Source: Bacteroidota bacterium (lineage in GTDB: Bacteria > Bacteroidota > Bacteroidia > Bacteroidales > Prolixibacteraceae). From it: a stretch of DNA of 10,158 bases. Position numbers and translations under genes: made by a program. Positions 7,486 to 10,158 of this stretch are shown in pieces. The stretch covers positions 1 to 10,158 of the forward strand of contig JAUYEQ010000282.1 in NCBI GenBank assembly GCA_030691295.1, read 5' to 3'. Under the pieces are notes generated by a model. That model saw nothing but the letters and a program-made list of their open reading frames with translations, was not told where the DNA came from and did no database searches. The first letter of the stretch is position 1. Each line of letters opens with the position of its first letter.

Positions 7486-8574
7486 CTACACAAAATTCTC
7501 ACCTTTATTCATCCTGACATCGTTTACAAACTGACGGATTTGCAGTTCGTCTTCTTTTTTACAAACCAGCAGTATTCCTTCAGATTCCACCACAATGTAT
7601 CCGTCCAATCCGTGTAAAACAACGAGTTTATCCTTAGGCATATTTACAATACAGTTTGTCGAATTATATAGCATCACATCTTTTCCTGAAACTACATTCC
7701 CCTCCGTATCTTTATTACTGCTTTCATACAATGATACCCATGTACCCAAATCACTCCAGCCGAAATCAGAACACAGCACATAAACATTGTCTGCTTTTTC
7801 CATTATTCCGTAATCAATGGAGATATTCTGGCACTCTGAATAGGTTTTGTTAAGAAATGGAATCTCGTTGGCAGTTCCATAAAGCTTGTGGCCTTTTTTA
7901 AACAATTCGGAAACCGAACCAAGGTGCTTTTCAAAAGCTTTCAGGATAGAACTTAGCGACCAGATGAATATGCCTGAATTCCAGAAGAATTCACCACTTT
8001 CCAGAAATATTTTGGCAAGATCGATATCCGGCTTTTCGGTAAAGGTTTTTACTTTGTGCAGGTTTTCAGTTTCGTTTTCTATCGAACTGCTTTCAATCTG
8101 TATGTATCCATAACCAGTTTCCGGTCGGTTGGGGGTGATGCCAAGAGTGAGCAAGACATCATTATTTTTTGCAAATTCAAGTCCTGTTTTTACCTGTTCC
8201 AGAAATTCGTCTTCCTGCTGAATATGATGATCGGAAGGTGCCACAATGATAATTGCGTCAGGATTAACTGTCTGTATTTTGTAACATGCATAAGCAACAC
8301 AGGGTGCAGTATTTCTCCGAAGTGGTTCCAGAAGGATCTGATCTTCCCGAAGTTCAGGCAATTGTTTAACCACAAGATCTTTATAATTTGTGCTGGTGAC
8401 CACATAAAAATTTTCGTCAGGACATATTCTTTTATACCTGTCGTATGTTTGCTGAATAAAAGTACGGCCTGTTCCCAATATATCGAGGAATTGTTTGGGC
8501 ATGTTTGTCGTGCTCAATGGCCAGAACCGGCTTCCGATACCGCCTGCCATTATTACGCAATAGTTGTTGTTCAT
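7486..8574 (-). CDS. manC: Mannose-1-phosphate guanylyltransferase (GDP-mannose pyrophosphorylase)
   Basis: The 362-residue cytoplasmic enzyme makes GDP-mannose from mannose-1-phosphate and GTP, a precursor for mannose, fucose and related sugars in surface polysaccharides and glycoproteins. The nucleotide-binding signature at the N-terminus reads MAGGIGSRFWPLS (9-21) and continues to PKQF (26-29). Further family blocks are VAPSDHHI (111-118), LGITPNRPETGYGYI (144-158), the FTEKP sugar-phosphate motif (178-182) and WNSGIF (198-203). The length matches monofunctional enzymes of about 350-360 residues; the C-terminal phosphomannose isomerase domain of the roughly 470-residue bifunctional ManC is absent. 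It stands alone, convergent to the T9SS operon and divergent from mlaE, and has its own terminator. The start ATG at 8574 lies nine residues before the signature, as usual. Symbols such as rfbM or cpsB are used for the same family. Confidence 0.93.
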   Translation of the reverse strand: MNNNYCVIMAGGIGSRFWPLSTTNMPKQFLDILGTGRTFIQQTYDRYKRICPDENFYVVTSTNYKDLVVKQLPELREDQILLEPLRRNTAPCVAYACYKIQTVNPDAIIIVAPSDHHIQQEDEFLEQVKTGLEFAKNNDVLLTLGITPNRPETGYGYIQIESSSIENETENLHKVKTFTEKPDIDLAKIFLESGEFFWNSGIFIWSLSSILKAFEKHLGSVSELFKKGHKLYGTANEIPFLNKTYSECQNISIDYGIMEKADNVYVLCSDFGWSDLGTWVSLYESSNKDTEGNVVSGKDVMLYNSTNCIVNMPKDKLVVLHGLDGYIVVESEGILLVCKKEDELQIRQFVNDVRMNKGENFV

Positions 8575-8612
8575 GCTGTAAGTATTTTATAGTGAATTGT
8601 TTGAAAAGCAAT

Positions 8613-8651
8613 ACTTATTTTCGAAAATTCAATTTATAGCTAAAAATAAGT
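8613..8651. repeat. Inverted repeat in the divergent manC-mlaE intergenic region
   Basis: ACTTATTTT (8613-8621) is the exact reverse complement of AAAATAAGT (8643-8651), with 21 bases between the arms. A perfect 12-base palindrome, ATTTTCGAAAAT (8617-8628), overlaps the left arm. It lies about 40-80 bases upstream of the guanylyltransferase start, so it could be an operator or part of the promoter region. In such AT-rich DNA a chance origin is quite possible. Confidence 0.3.
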
Positions 8652-8695
8652 GCTCTGAAACTTTTATGAAGATAAGGAGTTTAAAATTAAAACCC

Positions 8696-8734
8696 TTGAA
8701 AAAATTACCGCTTTTGGAATATTTGTACCTTTAG
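8696..8734 (+). promoter_or_regulatory. Possible promoter of mlaE-mlaF
   Basis: TACCTTTAG (8726-8734) is one base away from the Bacteroidota -7 consensus TAnnTTTG and sits about 85 bases before the mlaE start. The best upstream partner is TTG at 8696-8698, which is some bases too far for a standard -33 element. A TTGAAA (8696-8701) with TATTTG (8720-8725) 18 bases downstream is an alternative reading. The -7 box is the better-supported part. Confidence 0.35.
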
Positions 8735-8816
8735 CAAAACTTCTTTTTGGGTAATTTAGTGCCTGAGTATTTATTGACTGTATGAAGTTTATTATTATAC
8801 GAAAGCAAGAAATAGA

Positions 8817-9554
8817 ATGAATATTTTTAATCAAACAGGAAGATATTTTGCGCTGATGCTGAAGGTTTTCAGCAGGCCTGAACGACATAGCATTTATATA
8901 AAACAAACCTTTAATGAGATTGAAAACCTGGGAGTTAAGTCTGTTGGCATTGTGGCTGTTATCTCCGTTTTTATGGGTGGAATCATGACTTTGCAGGTTG
9001 CCTATAACATGACAAACCCGCTTTTACCGAATACACTGATTGGGTTGGGAAACCGTGATGCCCTGATCCTTGAATTTTCATCTACGATCATGGCATTGAT
9101 CATGGCCGGGAAAATAGGTTCAAATATCACTTCTGAAATTGGAAGTATGAAGGTAACTGAACAGATTGATTCTTTGGAAATTATGGGTGTTAATTCTGCA
9201 AGCTACCTAATTATGCCTAAAATAATTGCTGTTGTTTTAATGTTCCCGTTTCTGTACATTCTAAGTGTATTTTTTGGATTGATCGGTGGTTTAATTGTCG
9301 GTCCAGCTGTGGGAGCAGTTTCGGTAGCAGATTACATCAATGGCATTCAGTATGTATTTATTCCTTACTACGTTACATTTTCACTGATTAAGTGCCTGGT
9401 CTATGGTTTTTTAATTGCTTCAATTGCTTCCTTTTTTGGTTATACTGTTGAAGGTGGGGCTTTCGATGTTGGAGCTGCCAGCACCCGGGCAGTGGTGAAT
9501 ACCAATATCCTGATTCTTGTTTGGGATTTGATTTTAACTCAGTTGCTTTTATGA
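8817..9554 (+). CDS. mlaE: MlaE-family lipid ABC transporter permease
   Basis: The 245-residue integral inner-membrane protein is the permease of the Mla-type system that moves phospholipids between inner and outer membranes; in E. coli MlaE is a dimer with MlaF ATPase, MlaD and MlaB. Family landmarks are an N-terminal amphipathic segment, the FMGGIMTLQ block (about 52-60) at the first membrane helix, and the strongly conserved loop KIGSNITSEIGSMKVTEQID with SLEIMG (about 98-123). Three further hydrophobic segments follow (about 130-160, 184-204 and 226-245). The length of 245 is close to the E. coli protein. The stop overlaps the mlaF start in an ATGA, the normal arrangement for this permease-ATPase pair, although the order is reversed relative to E. 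coli mlaFED. A 12-codon open frame at 8782-8820 overlaps its start codon. Confidence 0.92.
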   Translation: MNIFNQTGRYFALMLKVFSRPERHSIYIKQTFNEIENLGVKSVGIVAVISVFMGGIMTLQVAYNMTNPLLPNTLIGLGNRDALILEFSSTIMALIMAGKIGSNITSEIGSMKVTEQIDSLEIMGVNSASYLIMPKIIAVVLMFPFLYILSVFFGLIGGLIVGPAVGAVSVADYINGIQYVFIPYYVTFSLIKCLVYGFLIASIASFFGYTVEGGAFDVGAASTRAVVNTNILILVWDLILTQLLL

Positions 9555-10158
9555 TCGAAATTAAAAACATATACAAATCGTTTGAGCACAACGATGTACT
9601 AAAAGATATATCAAAGGTTTTCAATAAAGGAGAAACTAACCTGATCATAGGACGAAGCGGATCGGGCAAAACTGTTTTGTTGAAATCGATCGTTGGTTTG
9701 CTTGATGTTGACCGCGGTCACATATTTTATGACGACCGTGATTTTACCAAAATGAATCACAATGCGCGCAAAAAACTCAGGCAGGAAATGGGCATGGTTT
9801 TTCAGGGAGGCGCCTTGTTCGATTCGCTGACTGTTGAAGAAAATATCCGTTTCCCACTCGATATGTTTTCAGCACTTTCGGTAGCGGAGAAACAAAAACA
9901 GGTGGACTTCTGCCTCGATCGGGTTAATTTGGTAGAGGCAAATAAGTTGTATCCTTCTGAAATTTCCGGCGGAATGCAGAAACGTGTTGCCATTGCCCGC
10001 GCCATCGTGATGAACCCGAAATACTTGTTCTGCGACGAACCCAATTCCGGTCTCGATCCGGAAACCTCTATGGTAATCGACGAACTGATCCATTCAATTA
10101 CCGTTGACCTGCAAATCACTACCATCATCAACACCCACGACATGAACTCGGTGATGGA
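9551..10158 (+). CDS. mlaF: MlaF-family lipid ABC transporter ATP-binding protein (partial, 3' end outside window)
   Basis: The frame opens at ATG 9551, sharing ATGA with the mlaE stop, and stays open for 202 codons to the window edge; the family is usually about 245-270 residues, so some 45-65 are missing. All core ABC ATPase elements are visible: Walker A GRSGSGKT (34-41), Q-loop region MGMVFQGGALFDSLTVEENI (about 80-99), signature SGGMQKR near 139-145, Walker B YLFCDEPNSGLDP near 158-170, and the switch His in NTHDMNS near 194-200. The SGGM-x-KR signature and the GALFDSLTVEEN segment are typical of the MlaF/Ttg2A branch rather than general importers. It powers the MlaE permease at the cytoplasmic face of the inner membrane. 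An mlaD-like substrate-binding gene would be expected just beyond the window. Confidence 0.93.
   Translation, partial: MIEIKNIYKSFEHNDVLKDISKVFNKGETNLIIGRSGSGKTVLLKSIVGLLDVDRGHIFYDDRDFTKMNHNARKKLRQEMGMVFQGGALFDSLTVEENIRFPLDMFSALSVAEKQKQVDFCLDRVNLVEANKLYPSEISGGMQKRVAIARAIVMNPKYLFCDEPNSGLDPETSMVIDELIHSITVDLQITTIINTHDMNSVM

Noticed and set aside
8056..8592. 178-codon + strand open frame
   Set aside because: It lies opposite the well-supported guanylyltransferase gene, encodes a Cys/Phe-rich sequence with no family features, and is a shadow of that gene's codons.
9802..10143. 113-codon - strand open frame near the window end
   Set aside because: It is antisense to mlaF, whose Walker B, signature and switch motifs are intact on the + strand across the same bases.
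7486..10158. Functional coupling of the guanylyltransferase and Mla genes to the T9SS operon
   Set aside because: T9SS cargo is attached to a lipopolysaccharide in some species, which makes a glycan link tempting, but here the genes are in separate transcription units with a terminator between, so adjacency alone does not support it.

Overview
The window is a chromosomal segment of a Bacteroidota bacterium. The evidence is a compact gene set for the core of the type IX secretion system (T9SS) and gliding motor, which is restricted to this phylum. The order porP-porK/gldK-porL/gldL-porM/gldM-porN/gldN is that of the porPKLMN operon of Porphyromonas gingivalis. Flavobacterium johnsoniae instead has gldKLMNO with sprF elsewhere. 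Together with a long GldL, this points towards the Bacteroidales/Marinilabiliales side of the phylum, but that placement is an inference. Base composition is AT-rich and even, and no tRNA, rRNA, CRISPR or insertion sequence was seen.

Layout. Positions 1-156 hold the 3' end of an unrecognised gene. Positions 157-265 are a short AT-rich gap, probably with the operon promoter. Positions 266-7413 hold six tightly spaced + strand genes (gaps of 30, 23, 17, 2 and 8 bases): porP/sprF-like, gldK, gldL, gldM, gldN and a second full-length gldK-like gene. Positions 7414-7485 are a convergent gap with a hairpin terminator. Positions 7486-8574 on the - strand encode a monofunctional mannose-1-phosphate guanylyltransferase. 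Positions 8575-8816 are a divergent intergenic region. Positions 8817-10158 hold mlaE and, overlapping it by 4 bases, mlaF, which runs off the window edge.

How the genes work together. GldL and GldM form the proton-driven inner-membrane motor. GldM reaches across the periplasm to a ring of GldK (an outer-membrane lipoprotein) and GldN on the inner face of the outer membrane. PorP/SprF is an outer-membrane protein that helps deliver or attach a subset of secreted proteins. The guanylyltransferase makes GDP-mannose for surface glycans, and MlaE/MlaF are the inner-membrane permease and ATPase of an Mla-type lipid transporter. These last genes have no evident mechanistic link to T9SS beyond sharing the envelope.

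The most notable feature is that two full-length gldK paralogues bracket gldLMN in one apparent operon. F. johnsoniae is known for a duplicated gldN (gldO); here the ring lipoprotein is duplicated instead, so the GldK/GldN ring could be mixed or come in alternative versions. I found no wholly unfamiliar system; the rest of the window is recognisable envelope biology.
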